64,000 bases of DNA, taken from IMG/VR virus record IMGVR_UViG_3300017971_002536, positions 104,384-168,383 of that record; one strand, given 5' to 3'. The translations under genes and the position numbers were made by a program. The DNA is from a virus. This document shows positions 22,172 through 30,667 of this stretch, piece after piece (the first letter of the stretch is position 1; each line of letters begins with the position of its first letter). The notes below the pieces were generated by a model that was not told the origin of the DNA, ran no database searches, and saw only the letters and a program-made list of their open reading frames with translations.

Positions 22172-23081
22172 TGACTTTCTCCTTGTTAGGACAATCAACA
22201 ACTTTTTTGACTTCTTTCAATAACTCAAAATATCTCATAAGTTGAACAAGTTGTTCTTCACTTACTACTTTACCACGTTTTAGTTTTTCAATGTTTGGTA
22301 TAACACCTTCAACTTTTATTTGAGTCGCCTTATCTTCTATTTTAGGAATAAGTTGTGTTACTTCATCATTCACTCTATCAACTTCAGCATCAACGTATTC
22401 ACGGAATTGATTTGTGTTTGACACATTATAGATATATTCACGAAGTAAGTTCTTTTGAGCAGAATCTAAACCATCGTATTTCTCATTGAATTTTTCAGTC
22501 ATAGTTTTATATGTGATCAATCTCAAATCTTCAGTCATCTTCTTATATTCTTCGATAGCTTTATCATTTTCACTAACTTCAGGTTTAGTAGGTTGAGTTT
22601 GTGTTCCAATGATATGTTCTATAAGAGTTGATTGACATTGAACTTTTTCGGCAGGTGGCAACTCACCATCTTCAGATGTAGCTGCTTCGAAAAGCTGATA
22701 TATGGATGCTAAATTTTTGTAATTAGGTAATTTACTCCTAAAAAATTCATCCACATTATAATTTTCTTTAATCTCTTTAATAAGATTATATTTTTCTTTA
22801 CGTAAAGATGTATTGTTGATCTTCTTACGAGAATCAATAGATTCACTAATTAAATCTTTTGCTCGATTTTCAGATTGAAATTTGGTTTCCATTAATCCTT
22901 TGTATAAAGACAACTCTTTAGATAATGGTTTTCCATTTCCATAATATCTTTTAATCAACTTTATCGCAAACGATTCATCGTTATCTTTACTTTCGTTTAA
23001 CGCATCCGCAGTAGTTTGTCTTACTAAAAGCTCAAATAATAGTCCCGTGTTTTTGAACTTAGAATGTTTGATTCTTTTCAT
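22164..23081 (-). CDS. Conserved head-module protein between portal and core genes
   Basis: 305 residues from the ATG at 23081, after GGGGAATATTG; a TTG one codon earlier is also open. The opening KHSKFKNTGLLFELLVRQTT is a segment I associate with a protein encoded next to the portal in many marine T4-like phages, although it has no established name. The remainder is helical and charged (LYKGLMETKFQSENRAKDLI, NLLREYIYNVSNTNQFREYV). There is no tag. It has its own late-type promoter box 49 bases upstream. A prohead core or portal-associated role fits position and composition. Confidence 0.55.
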   Translation of the reverse strand: MKRIKHSKFKNTGLLFELLVRQTTADALNESKDNDESFAIKLIKRYYGNGKPLSKELSLYKGLMETKFQSENRAKDLISESIDSRKKINNTSLRKEKYNLIKEIKENYNVDEFFRSKLPNYKNLASIYQLFEAATSEDGELPPAEKVQCQSTLIEHIIGTQTQPTKPEVSENDKAIEEYKKMTEDLRLITYKTMTEKFNEKYDGLDSAQKNLLREYIYNVSNTNQFREYVDAEVDRVNDEVTQLIPKIEDKATQIKVEGVIPNIEKLKRGKVVSEEQLVQLMRYFELLKEVKKVVDCPNKEKVNG

Positions 23082-23129
23082 CAATATTCCCCTTATCAGA
23101 TTTTTTCTTCTAATAAATCATATTCTATC

Positions 23130-23142
23130 ACATATAAATATA
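23130..23142 (-). promoter_or_regulatory. Putative late promoter box downstream of the portal gene
   Basis: Minus-strand TATATTTATATGT, identical over 13 bases to the boxes at 7365, 34337 and 54751. It precedes the ATG at 23081 by 48 bases. No -35 element is seen. Confidence 0.55.
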
Positions 23143-23155
23143 ATATAATTTTCTT

Positions 23156-25030
23156 TTACTCTTTATTTTCTTCAATTTCGTCGCCAGAACCACTATTTTC
23201 GGTTATTTCTTGTCCTTCATCAACAAAATAGTTTTCTAACTTCTTAAAATCCACTTCCGTGATAACTTTTTTTGTTGTTAATATTTCTTTACCAAAAGCA
23301 GCTTCAGCTTTCCGTTTATTTCTTTGTAAATGTTTCTTTTTATTGGCGTCATATCCAACATCTTGATCCAATTTCATAATGTTTTGATAATCTTTTTTAC
23401 CTATTGGATCATCACCAAATGGATCATCTTTTTTTCTTGTTCGAGCATTCCCGCTTTTACGACCATCTTCCGACGGCTTCACAGGAACATATTCTTTTTC
23501 TTCATCGAATTGTAAATTAAAGTTTTTATTCTCACCAAATTGATCAGGATTACTTCCACCAAAACCTTGATCACTTTCAGCGGGATCATTACCCTCGTCC
23601 TCAATTTGTTGTAATCTATAAACTCTCTTTTGATCGTCAATGACACCTTTCTTTTCTTCGGCGATTTCATCTTCCGTCATCTTCCATACATTTTTGTAAA
23701 TCCAATTATCACTCAACATTTTCAAATCTTTTATATCTCTCGCCAAACTTGTTTTTGAATTCCAAATCTCGATTTTTTCTTGTTCGTAAATCGTAGATGG
23801 ATTTGTTAACTCAATCTCAAAATCAACTAAATCATTACCCTCAAATCCTTGAATGTATAAATGAACAAGGGCGACCTTTGTAAGCTCAGATACGATAATT
23901 TTTTGAATTCTCTCTATCGTTCGAGCAAATCGAACATCCTCAGCAGCCAACGTCGCTTTTCCACCGACTTCTTCCTCATATCCCAAGAACGCTTTAGGAA
24001 TTTTAAGGGCAGCCATTAACTTGTTTCTCAAGTATTCAATATCATCTATTTGACCATCATTTGACAAACCACTCAAAGAATCAATGTCAGTTCCACTATC
24101 CCCACCACGAACAGGAAGATAAAAATCTTCCGTCATATTTTGAAGATTGAACTTTAAGTTATATTCGCCAGTTTGTGGATCAATGTAAGGAACTTTCTTA
24201 ACTTGTGAAATAATCTTTTTCATGTAGGCGTCAACTTCATTCGGAGCAATATTTCCTACATCAACTTTAAAAATTCTTCGTTCAGGAGCTCTCATGATTC
24301 TATGAATCAACATAGCATCTTCCATAAGAATTAATTGTTTCCAAACCCTACGACCTGGCTCAATCATTGATTTTCCATATGGTAAAAAGTTTGAATCAGT
24401 CATCATTCTAAAATGAGCAACTTCAAACATTTCCAATTCAGCCTTTCCGCTCGGCCCCTCAACTACAAATTGAACCGCAGTTGGTTTATTTGGATCAGCA
24501 CCTTCCACACGTTTTACATCATAAACAGGTAATGGTAAAACATTCACTACTCCAAACTTTTCTGCTAACTCTAATTGTAAATAATAATCACCATATTTAC
24601 ACATTCCCCTTATCCATGTTGGTAAGGTGAATTCTACATTCATAATATCATAAAATAAATTCTCTAACACTTTTCTTACATTAGAACTTCCAGCTTTAAT
24701 TCTAATCATGTCGCCCATTTCATTCTTCGTTGTCGTTTCTTCAGAATAAATGTCAAGTGCTGACGCTATGATCGAATCACTGTCCATAACTTCATAATCA
24801 CGAAATAACTGCAGACGCTGTGCTTCCATTCCATATAACGCTTGTTGTTGACGAAGGGCGTAATTAACGGTTGAATACATCCTCGTGAATTTATCATTAC
24901 GATGTGTCAAACCAAATCGTTGTATTTGCCCAGTATCAACAACCTTGAGTTGTTTTCCACCAATATTGCGAATAACAACATCGGAAGAAAACATCTTTTT
25001 TAATTGTGCAAATAATTTGTTGTCTGCCAT
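23156..25030 (-). CDS. 20: Portal vertex protein, gp20-like
   Basis: 624 residues against 524 in T4. The central region is strongly gp20-like: MDSDSIIASALDIYSEETTT, WIRGMCKYGDYYLQLELAEK, ILMEDAMLIHRIMRAPERRI and IDDIEYLRNKLMAALKIPKA, followed by FLGYEEEVGGKATLAAEDVR. The last ~130 residues are an acidic and Lys-rich extension (EEKEYVPVKPSEDGRKSGNA) with several helices and an E-rich end, not found in T4. Twelve subunits form the DNA channel, the site of prohead initiation and terminase docking. The start follows AAAAGGATAAAAA. A promoter box lies 34 bases upstream. Confidence 0.93.
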   Translation of the reverse strand: MADNKLFAQLKKMFSSDVVIRNIGGKQLKVVDTGQIQRFGLTHRNDKFTRMYSTVNYALRQQQALYGMEAQRLQLFRDYEVMDSDSIIASALDIYSEETTTKNEMGDMIRIKAGSSNVRKVLENLFYDIMNVEFTLPTWIRGMCKYGDYYLQLELAEKFGVVNVLPLPVYDVKRVEGADPNKPTAVQFVVEGPSGKAELEMFEVAHFRMMTDSNFLPYGKSMIEPGRRVWKQLILMEDAMLIHRIMRAPERRIFKVDVGNIAPNEVDAYMKKIISQVKKVPYIDPQTGEYNLKFNLQNMTEDFYLPVRGGDSGTDIDSLSGLSNDGQIDDIEYLRNKLMAALKIPKAFLGYEEEVGGKATLAAEDVRFARTIERIQKIIVSELTKVALVHLYIQGFEGNDLVDFEIELTNPSTIYEQEKIEIWNSKTSLARDIKDLKMLSDNWIYKNVWKMTEDEIAEEKKGVIDDQKRVYRLQQIEDEGNDPAESDQGFGGSNPDQFGENKNFNLQFDEEKEYVPVKPSEDGRKSGNARTRKKDDPFGDDPIGKKDYQNIMKLDQDVGYDANKKKHLQRNKRKAEAAFGKEILTTKKVITEVDFKKLENYFVDEGQEITENSGSGDEIEENKE

Positions 25031-25063
25031 TTTTTATCCTTTTCTATTATATCTAACTATCCT

Positions 25064-25076
25064 ACATATAAATATT
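25064..25076 (-). promoter_or_regulatory. Putative late promoter box for the portal gene
   Basis: Minus strand AATATTTATATGT, one base off the consensus TATATTTATATGT, 34 bases before the portal ATG. A palindromic CAAATATTTG lies just upstream. Confidence 0.5.
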
Positions 25077-25099
25077 TATTTATCAAATATTTGTTTTTT

Positions 25100-25459
25100 T
25101 TATATGTCCACTACTTTTGTTCCGGGTTTCGGCTTAAATCCAACTTTTTTCATTACAGTTATAATCGTCAACTCTAATATATCACCTTTTTCTTTTAATA
25201 TACCTACAAGATTTAGTTTTGTCCTTGAATCTCGTATAAGAATATAATCTCCAACATTTATGTTGTCGCCAATTAATTCCCGACTTATCGGCTCAATCGC
25301 TCTCTGAGCAACCGCAAGAATCTCCTTGTCAGTAATTTCCTCAGCGTGTCTAAATTGACGCTGACCGGCATGAACAGTCTTGTCTAACTCAATCGTTACA
25401 TTGATCTTGCGAGATACTTTACCAATAGATTTTTCCATAAGTTGTTTTAGTTTTATCAT
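25100..25459 (-). CDS. CTS-tagged DUF4258-like / mRNA-toxin-fold protein
   Basis: 119 residues. The tag MIKLKQLMEK gives L-M-E at residue 9. The mature part starts with a strand (SRKINVTIELDKT) and then VHAGQRQFRHAEEITDKEIL, a H-x-x-x-R-x-x-R helix followed by an ITDKEI helix, as in DUF4258 and related small BECR-type folds. It ends with strands DYILIRDSRTKLNLVGILKE and LELTIITVMKK, as in that fold. Similar proteins occur in T4-like marine phages without known activity. If related to RelE-like nucleases it could act on RNA after injection, but key residues cannot be verified. Its ATGA overlaps the upstream stop. Confidence 0.5.
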   Translation of the reverse strand: MIKLKQLMEKSIGKVSRKINVTIELDKTVHAGQRQFRHAEEITDKEILAVAQRAIEPISRELIGDNINVGDYILIRDSRTKLNLVGILKEKGDILELTIITVMKKVGFKPKPGTKVVDI

Positions 25460-26340
25460 AATCCCGTAGCACCTTCACCTTTTTTCCAACCTTGTTTCGC
25501 CCGAATGGCGAAAAGAAGTTGACCCATAAGTTTTTTATCGGCTTCAGTTGATGTCTTTTTCGCTTTAAGAGCAGCAACTTGTTTTTTAAGTTGTCCAATG
25601 GTTTTATCGGCATGTTGTCCCGTACTCTTTACATCTACATCACCTTCCCATTTTTCCATCAATACCTCTCTAACCACTTTGCGAATCATTTCTTTCAATT
25701 CACTTTTCTTCATGGTTATTTCTCCCAAATGATCTTTTAATATAAGGGCATATTTTGACCAATCTTTAGGTAAAATCATACTCTTATCTTTTGGTTGTCC
25801 TTTTAACACCTTTATTCCATCTGGCGTAAACAACATAAGTTTTTTAGATTTTGGTAATTGTCCAATAATACCTTTTCCACTAAGAAAGTTTTTTGTTAAC
25901 TCTTTCTTTTGATCTTGTGGAATGGGCATTTTTTCTATTCTAAAATCTATTCCATCAATACCCTTTTCATCATAGTCGCCGTGTGGCAATTCACATATCA
26001 AACTTTCATTCACAATACTTTCTCCTATATTTCCAACAAACCCAATTTTCCAAGGCGTTGGCGAATATTCACTCCATTTTGACTTGTCTACCTCAACATC
26101 AAACATCTTTCCCATAAATGTAAATCGACCCGCTAACTTGTCGATTGTTCCCGTTTTCGCCGAGTTCGCGATCTTCTTTATGATGTTTTTGTATTTTGGT
26201 ACTTCGTCTGGCGATTTTTTCAAGGCTTCATATACTTTCTTCCAAATCTTACCAAACTCTTGTAAGGTTTTCCGGTCTTCTGGTAAATTGACAGTCCCTC
26301 TATCAACCTGAACCTTGACCTTTTCTAATAATTTTTCCAT
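25456..26340 (-). CDS. Two-part core protein with internal tagged start
   Basis: 294 residues. The N-terminal part is helical (VDRGTVNLPEDRKTLQEFGK) and leads to ESIVNE before SLICELPHGDYDEKGIDGID, a possible processing site. A mixed region ends HLGEIT, and at residue 210 a complete tag begins (MKKSELKEMIRKVVREVLME) before KWEGDVDVKSTGQHADKTIG. The last 60 residues (QLKKQVAALKAKKTSTEADK, LLFAIRAKQGWKKGEG) match a small basic module common in phage and bacterial proteins. The internal ATG has its own GGGAG, so both a fusion and a separate 85-residue tagged protein may be made. Confidence 0.5.
   Translation of the reverse strand: MEKLLEKVKVQVDRGTVNLPEDRKTLQEFGKIWKKVYEALKKSPDEVPKYKNIIKKIANSAKTGTIDKLAGRFTFMGKMFDVEVDKSKWSEYSPTPWKIGFVGNIGESIVNESLICELPHGDYDEKGIDGIDFRIEKMPIPQDQKKELTKNFLSGKGIIGQLPKSKKLMLFTPDGIKVLKGQPKDKSMILPKDWSKYALILKDHLGEITMKKSELKEMIRKVVREVLMEKWEGDVDVKSTGQHADKTIGQLKKQVAALKAKKTSTEADKKLMGQLLFAIRAKQGWKKGEGATGL
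25711..25726 (-). promoter_or_regulatory. Internal Shine-Dalgarno and ATG at an internal tag
   Basis: Minus-strand GGGAG (25722-25726), eight bases, ATG at 25713, in frame within the 25456-26340 gene. The product would start MKKSELKEMIRKVVREVLME and run 85 residues. Confidence 0.55.
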
Positions 26341-26504
26341 TACTTACTTTCTATCCCTAAAATGTTTTGTACATCTATTAAAGGAATGTCTAAAATCTTT
26401 GTAAGTGATTCCACACTAAGTTCCTTATCTTTATAAATAGTTTCCACTTCCAATTTAACCTTTTCTTCCACTTCCGTGACATTTTCCTTTACTTGATCGG
26501 CCAT
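26340..26504 (-). CDS. Small acidic protein, 54 residues
   Basis: A short gene from the ATG at 26504, with GGGGAATTACG as ribosome site, to a TAA whose last base is the first base of the next ATG (TAATG). The translation begins MADQVKENVTEVEEKVKLEV and continues ETIYKDKELSVESLTKILDI, ending NILGIESK. It is acidic and predicted helical, with a C-terminal segment (LTKILDIPLIDVQNILGIE) that could be a short leucine-rich pairing helix. The perfect start/stop coupling and ribosome site on both sides make it a real gene. Its role is unknown; position near terminase and basic core proteins suggests head assembly. Confidence 0.7.
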   Translation of the reverse strand: MADQVKENVTEVEEKVKLEVETIYKDKELSVESLTKILDIPLIDVQNILGIESK

Positions 26505-26515
26505 CGTAATTCCCC

Positions 26516-26791
26516 TTACTTCATTCCCATTGATTTTCGTTTTCTCATTGAAATTCTTCGTTTTCTATTTATTTGTGATTTTTTCGCCTTTCGTTTCTTG
26601 GCGGCTTTCCTCTGCGCGATCTTTCGCCTCATTTTCTCGCCCGCTGACATTTTTTTGTACTTACCACCTACTACCTTGAAGCCCTTTTTGGGTTTCTTCC
26701 GACGTATCTTCTTACCCTTGCGGATTACATACTTGTACGCCTCACCTAAAATTTCCTCGTCTATGTCCTCTAATATATCAAATAGTTTCAT
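26516..26791 (-). CDS. CTS-tagged, extremely basic head protein
   Basis: 91 residues. An acidic N-terminal segment (MKLFDILEDIDEEILGE, 17 residues) ends in L-G-E before AYKYVIRKGKKIRRKKPKKG. After cleavage, 74 residues remain with roughly half Lys or Arg and no acidic patch, including GEKMRRKIAQRKAAKKRKAK. This switch from an acidic, cleaved leader to a very basic mature chain is what one expects of a DNA-condensing internal protein that must enter the prohead before DNA. It lies between the terminase and a small acidic protein. It has no resemblance to HU or histone folds. Confidence 0.65.
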   Translation of the reverse strand: MKLFDILEDIDEEILGEAYKYVIRKGKKIRRKKPKKGFKVVGGKYKKMSAGEKMRRKIAQRKAAKKRKAKKSQINRKRRISMRKRKSMGMK

Positions 26792-26792
26792 A

Positions 26793-28424
26793 TTAATAAA
26801 ATTGTTTTAAACTAATTACTTCTTTTCCAATGTCCATTTCATTAGGATCACGAGTTATTATTCCTGGCTTGTAAACACCTAAATCTAACTCAGATTTTCC
26901 TATCCTATCTAACGCCATCTTAGTCAACTCAATCCCTTCACTTCTTAGCCGTAACGCTGTGTCCCTGACCCATAATAAAATACCTAACGACATTACTAAA
27001 TCGTCATTTCGTCCACTTTGAGCCTCAGCTTTACCGTGATTCCAAATGAATACCTTTAATTCATTTATCAATCGTTGAGAATAAATTTTGAAGGCATTAT
27101 CTTCATTATTATTATCCTCAAAATATCTTTCTATTTTAGCAATTAATAGGGCTCTATTTCTATGTGTTGTGGCGAAACCTGGTTTCATCTTTTTCATGTC
27201 ACGATTTATTTTGTTGTTTATGTTTCGCATCGAATCAACATATTGTAAATCGTTACTTGAGTAAAATAAGTTTTGATAATTTATATCAATAAGTTCTTGA
27301 ATAGTATCCCAACCGACATTCTCACGTTCAACAACGATCAAAGCGTTGTTGTATTCCACTCCAACGGCAGCAAGGAGTCTACCATATTCACGAGTGTTAG
27401 CTTGACCTTTATACTCAGCAACCTGAGTTAAACTTTCCGCATCAAATACATGGAACGCGGAATAATCACTCCCGTCGCCTCGAGCAACGTCAGCAGCTAT
27501 AATGTAAGAACGAGAATAATCGGGATATTCCCAAATCCATAACCCTTTATCAATAGAACGTTTTTCATTAGGCTCTCTTACAAAAGAATCTTCATAAAAT
27601 TTCAATGTCATAAGATCAACAACATTATTACCTGAAGCAAGAAAGTCAGCATCACATTCCTGAGAGGCAAGTCTTACACCTAAATCAACATCTTGTTTGT
27701 CTCTCCATTTTTGATCTCTTTCCGGATGAACAGTCCATTTCAATGAAATAGTTTCGAAATTATTTTTCTTTTCTGTAGCGTCACTCCACATATCATAAAA
27801 CCAATTACCCATACCGTTAGGAGTTGATAATACAATACAATCTCCACCAGTATCAAGAGTTGATTTAGCAGCACCCCAGATTTCAACGATGTCACGAACG
27901 AACGCAGCTTCATCAATAATAAGAAGTGACAATGCTTCAGAACGACCAGCAGTTGGCGAACTTGAGACAGCTTTTATTTGTGATCCATTTTTAAAGGCAA
28001 GAGACATTTTGTTATCTTCCAATGTTTGAGTTTTTAACCAACTTGGAAGTCCATCATACATAACTCTTACTTTTGTTATTAAGTTTTTCGCCACTTCCTT
28101 TTTCGTGGCGATTACCAATATGTTTTGATCCTCGTTGAATAACATTAACCATAACGCGTAGGCAGCAGTCAACGTCGATAATCCTAACTGACGTGACTTT
28201 AAAATAATAGTATAAGCAGCTTCCTCAGTCCCACGATTACGAGCAAATACATTCGTACAATCCTCTTGAAATGGATATAAAATGAACGGTACTTTCCCAC
28301 GTTTCGGATGTTGAATAATACAATACTTCTTAAAGAAATAATTAGCTTCCCGAGCACAATGTTTATACTCACCAGCTATTATTTGTTTTAATGTCTTTTT
28401 CTTTACAGGTAATTGTTGTACCAT
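26793..28424 (-). CDS. 17: Terminase large subunit, gp17-like
   Basis: 543 residues (T4 gp17 has 610). The ATPase half shows Walker A in ILKSRQLGLSTLTAAYALW, a C-motif region (VIATKKEVAKNLITKVR) and Walker B in LSLLIIDEAAFV, with LSTPNGMGNWFYDMW after it. The nuclease half begins near IIAADVARGDGSDYSAFHVF, holding the first catalytic Asp of the RNase H fold, with VVERENVGW the second acidic site. It cuts concatemeric DNA and pumps it through the gp20 portal. T4 lacks intervening genes between 17 and the tail genes 18-19, which are missing here. Confidence 0.95.
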   Translation of the reverse strand: MVQQLPVKKKTLKQIIAGEYKHCAREANYFFKKYCIIQHPKRGKVPFILYPFQEDCTNVFARNRGTEEAAYTIILKSRQLGLSTLTAAYALWLMLFNEDQNILVIATKKEVAKNLITKVRVMYDGLPSWLKTQTLEDNKMSLAFKNGSQIKAVSSSPTAGRSEALSLLIIDEAAFVRDIVEIWGAAKSTLDTGGDCIVLSTPNGMGNWFYDMWSDATEKKNNFETISLKWTVHPERDQKWRDKQDVDLGVRLASQECDADFLASGNNVVDLMTLKFYEDSFVREPNEKRSIDKGLWIWEYPDYSRSYIIAADVARGDGSDYSAFHVFDAESLTQVAEYKGQANTREYGRLLAAVGVEYNNALIVVERENVGWDTIQELIDINYQNLFYSSNDLQYVDSMRNINNKINRDMKKMKPGFATTHRNRALLIAKIERYFEDNNNEDNAFKIYSQRLINELKVFIWNHGKAEAQSGRNDDLVMSLGILLWVRDTALRLRSEGIELTKMALDRIGKSELDLGVYKPGIITRDPNEMDIGKEVISLKQFY

Positions 28425-28433
28425 TTCATTCTC

Positions 28434-28820
28434 TTATTTCAATAATAATACGGCTGCTACTACTAAAATTAGTCCACCACCACGAGTTACCCACAACTCA
28501 AGATTTTGTTTTTGTATCTTCCTATTCAATAGGGCAATTTGTTCTTTTCTCATTTCAAGTTGTTCGTCTTTCTTCGTCACAATCGAGTCACACAACATAT
28601 TCGCTTGTGTTAAATCGCTCACTTCCATTTGAAATAAACTCATTCGTTGTTCATACATCGTATTCAATGTATCACAATCATCAAGGGCTTGTTCAAGTTC
28701 CTTTGTTGTTTCTTGAATGTAATTCCAATCTTCTTTCGCCACTTTTAATGAATCATCTTGAGCAAATACGATTGAAGATGTCATTAAAATAGTCAAAATA
28801 AATATAATCGATAACCTCAT
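28434..28820 (-). CDS. Putative envelope protein with signal peptide, coiled coil and C-terminal membrane helix (spanin-like)
   Basis: 128 residues. RLSIIFILTILMTSSIVFA is a typical signal sequence with an A-x-A-like end before QDDS; no lipobox Cys follows. The next 85 residues are a heptad-like coiled coil (EDWNYIQETTKELEQALDDC, then LNRKIQKQNLELW). The C-terminus is GGGLILVVAAVLLLK, a membrane helix. A periplasmic coiled coil between two membrane anchors is the plan of a spanin or holin-associated protein that bridges envelope layers at lysis. It overlaps nothing and sits two bases from the TM/coiled-coil gene upstream. Confidence 0.5.
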   Translation of the reverse strand: MRLSIIFILTILMTSSIVFAQDDSLKVAKEDWNYIQETTKELEQALDDCDTLNTMYEQRMSLFQMEVSDLTQANMLCDSIVTKKDEQLEMRKEQIALLNRKIQKQNLELWVTRGGGLILVVAAVLLLK

Positions 28821-28822
28821 GA

Positions 28823-29149
28823 TTAACTCCCATTCTTTTTATTATACTTATCGAAGATGTTTTTCATCTTCTCTCTCTTGTCACTCAAATCAACCTTTTG
28901 AGATTTCTTCTTTTTAATTTCCTTATCTAACTTCTTTCCCTCTTTTGAAGTGGCGTCGGCAGAATCTAAATGTTTCTTCCGCTTGTCCTCTAAATCCTTG
29001 ATCTCTTTTTCCTTTTCGCCAATCTTGTCCTCTAACGCTGCAACCTTCTCGTCGGTTTTGTCCTTCGATGTTAAAACATACAAAGCAACAGCTCCAACTA
29101 TCGCCAGAGCGCCAAGAATCCACTTCCACGCGGTTTTTAACCAACTCAT
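28823..29149 (-). CDS. Membrane-anchored coiled-coil protein (inner-membrane spanin-like)
   Basis: 108 residues. The N-terminal KWILGALAIVGAVALYVLTS is a single membrane helix with an N-in orientation favoured by the flanking Lys and Trp. Then a highly charged Lys/Glu coiled coil fills the rest (KVAALEDKIGEKEKEIKDLE). This matches the plan of inner-membrane spanins, with the partner possibly the adjacent 28434-28820 gene. The sequence itself is low-complexity, so the function is inferred from topology and pairing only. Confidence 0.45.
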   Translation of the reverse strand: MSWLKTAWKWILGALAIVGAVALYVLTSKDKTDEKVAALEDKIGEKEKEIKDLEDKRKKHLDSADATSKEGKKLDKEIKKKKSQKVDLSDKREKMKNIFDKYNKKNGS

Positions 29150-29167
29150 AACTTTTCCCCTTTCTTT

Positions 29168-29845
29168 TTATAAGGATTTTTTAGTTGAACCAGTTTGTGC
29201 TATTCGTTTCTTGGCAACTTTACGAGAAATTGTACCAGGAACTTCATTAAACATAACAAATTTAAGCTCTTCGCGAACCAACTTACGTACATAATTCTCA
29301 ACTTTTTCTTGAGCAAGAATTTGATCACGTTTTTTAGCTTTCAAGCGTTGTGTTGGATTGTGTTCAGGTTCACCAGCAGCTTGAGAAACAGGTTCTAATG
29401 TTTCCTCAACAGCTTCTTCACCACTACCACCTTCACCTTTTGCTTTCCATTCGGCATCAACATCAGCAAAAAAGGTTTTCTTTTCTTCGTCACTCATTTG
29501 ACCTAAATTACGGCCACCAAGTTTTTCTTTGAAAAACTTTTGGTATTCGGTTTCTTCTTGTAAAACTTCTTTGATAAGTTCTACAAGTTGTGTTCTTGTC
29601 ATCTTCATTGTGTTTTCTCCTTGTTTATTTTCAGCTAATCCCACTATATTTACGTGCGGGATTGTTATATTATTTATTAAATATTGAGGCTTCCCTGTAA
29701 AATCTTTAGTCCTCTTTGCGATACGGCCAACTTTCTCTTTACTCTTTTCGGCTTTCGATCCAGCTACCATCGGGCTTGCCCCGTAATCAATGTAGTATTT
29801 TACCTTGTCGCCTTTTTTGTACATCTTTTTAGTTTTTTCTGCCAT
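29168..29845 (-). CDS. KOW-like protein fused to a CTS-tagged protein
   Basis: 225 residues. Residues 1-79 are a small basic beta module (YKKGDKVKYYIDYGASPMVA). Residue 80 starts a full tag (MKMTRTQLVELIKEVLQEE). It is followed by TEYQKFFKEKLGGRNLGQMS and DEEKKTFFADVDAEWKAKGE, a segment also found in the gene at 32054. A second tag-like helix (ENYVRKLVREELKFVMFNE) precedes VPGTISRKVAKK at the C-terminus. The internal ATG at 29608 is preceded by AAGGAG, so the tagged protein may be made on its own. The last 20 residues are basic, like a DNA-binding tail. Confidence 0.55.
   Translation of the reverse strand: MAEKTKKMYKKGDKVKYYIDYGASPMVAGSKAEKSKEKVGRIAKRTKDFTGKPQYLINNITIPHVNIVGLAENKQGENTMKMTRTQLVELIKEVLQEETEYQKFFKEKLGGRNLGQMSDEEKKTFFADVDAEWKAKGEGGSGEEAVEETLEPVSQAAGEPEHNPTQRLKAKKRDQILAQEKVENYVRKLVREELKFVMFNEVPGTISRKVAKKRIAQTGSTKKSL
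29606..29622 (-). promoter_or_regulatory. Internal Shine-Dalgarno and ATG at an internal tag
   Basis: Minus-strand AAGGAG (29617-29622), eight bases, ATG at 29608, in frame inside the 29168-29845 gene. The product would be 146 residues starting with a complete tag. Confidence 0.6.
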
Positions 29846-29855
29846 TGTATTACTC

Positions 29856-30383
29856 CTATCTTACCAATTCATGATCTTTACAATATTTTATTAATTTTTG
29901 TATATCTTCATCAGGAAAATCTTTACCATATACATTTCCTGCTCTACCTTTTCTTAAAAAATTCTCAAACCCTTTGTCCACTCGACCTTGAGCAGCTTGA
30001 ACAGCAAGAGCAACATAATTCCTCTCCGCATCGTCTAAAAGATTTCCATTACTCAATACAAAATTTCTCAACTCAGGATACGCATCTTCATAAAACTTTC
30101 CTTGTGTCTTGAAACTAATGTTTGGTTTTTTCTCAGGTTCCTTTTGACCTGGCTCACCTTTTTCCTTTTCCTTCTCTTGTTCGGCTTCCTCGCGATCTTC
30201 CTCTTTTTCTTCCTCATGATCAAATCGTTGTTTACTCAAATCTAACTTTTGTTGTTGTATGTCAGCTTTCTGTTTCGCAATGTCCTCTTTGTCCTTATCG
30301 ATTTTTTCTTTTTCATCTTCAGGTTGTTCCATAATCCTATTTATTTCTTCTATAATGATTTCCCTTATTCTTTGTATATCCAT
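29856..30383 (-). CDS. CTS-tagged charged coiled-coil protein
   Basis: 175 residues. The tag DIQRIREIIIEEINRIMEQ ends with I-M-E. A long Lys/Glu/Gln region follows (DKEDIAKQKADIQQQKLDLS, EEEKEEDREEAEQEKEKEKG), which is helical or disordered. The compact C-terminal ~75 residues (GKFYEDAYPELRNFVLSNGN and GFENFLRKGRAGNVYGKDFP) form an unrecognised small domain. It may tether a small folded domain in the head core. The gene overlaps nothing and uses a site near the ATG at 30383. Confidence 0.5.
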   Translation of the reverse strand: MDIQRIREIIIEEINRIMEQPEDEKEKIDKDKEDIAKQKADIQQQKLDLSKQRFDHEEEKEEDREEAEQEKEKEKGEPGQKEPEKKPNISFKTQGKFYEDAYPELRNFVLSNGNLLDDAERNYVALAVQAAQGRVDKGFENFLRKGRAGNVYGKDFPDEDIQKLIKYCKDHELVR

Positions 30384-30387
30384 TTTA

Positions 30388-30657
30388 TTATTCCCCTATT
30401 TGAGATTTTATTAACATCGCAATTACAACTCCCAAAAGTCCAGCAAGTAAACCCCACACACCGGATTTAACTTGTAGTTTAGTTATCTCTCTTTCTAACT
30501 CATTTAATTTCGGTACTATATCATCCTCTATCTTTTCCCTTATCTTGTCAACTTCTTTACGGAGTCGCCGTAAAGTTTCTATAACATATATCTTGTATCT
30601 GCCCCAACTCTTATCATCATTCTCGACATTTCCAAGATCGCCAAATTTTTCATCCAT
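30388..30657 (-). CDS. XhlA-like / holin-associated membrane protein
   Basis: 89 residues. A coiled coil (ETLRRLRKEVDKIREKIEDD, VPKLNELEREITKLQVKS) ends in a single membrane helix, GVWGLLAGLLGVVIAMLIKS. This plan, with a helix of about 45 residues before one C-terminal anchor, resembles XhlA-family proteins, which act with holins. A three-helix hydrophobic protein is encoded ten bases upstream. The family match is by topology more than sequence identity. Confidence 0.5.
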   Translation of the reverse strand: MDEKFGDLGNVENDDKSWGRYKIYVIETLRRLRKEVDKIREKIEDDIVPKLNELEREITKLQVKSGVWGLLAGLLGVVIAMLIKSQIGE

Positions 30658-30667
30658 GTTTCACCTT

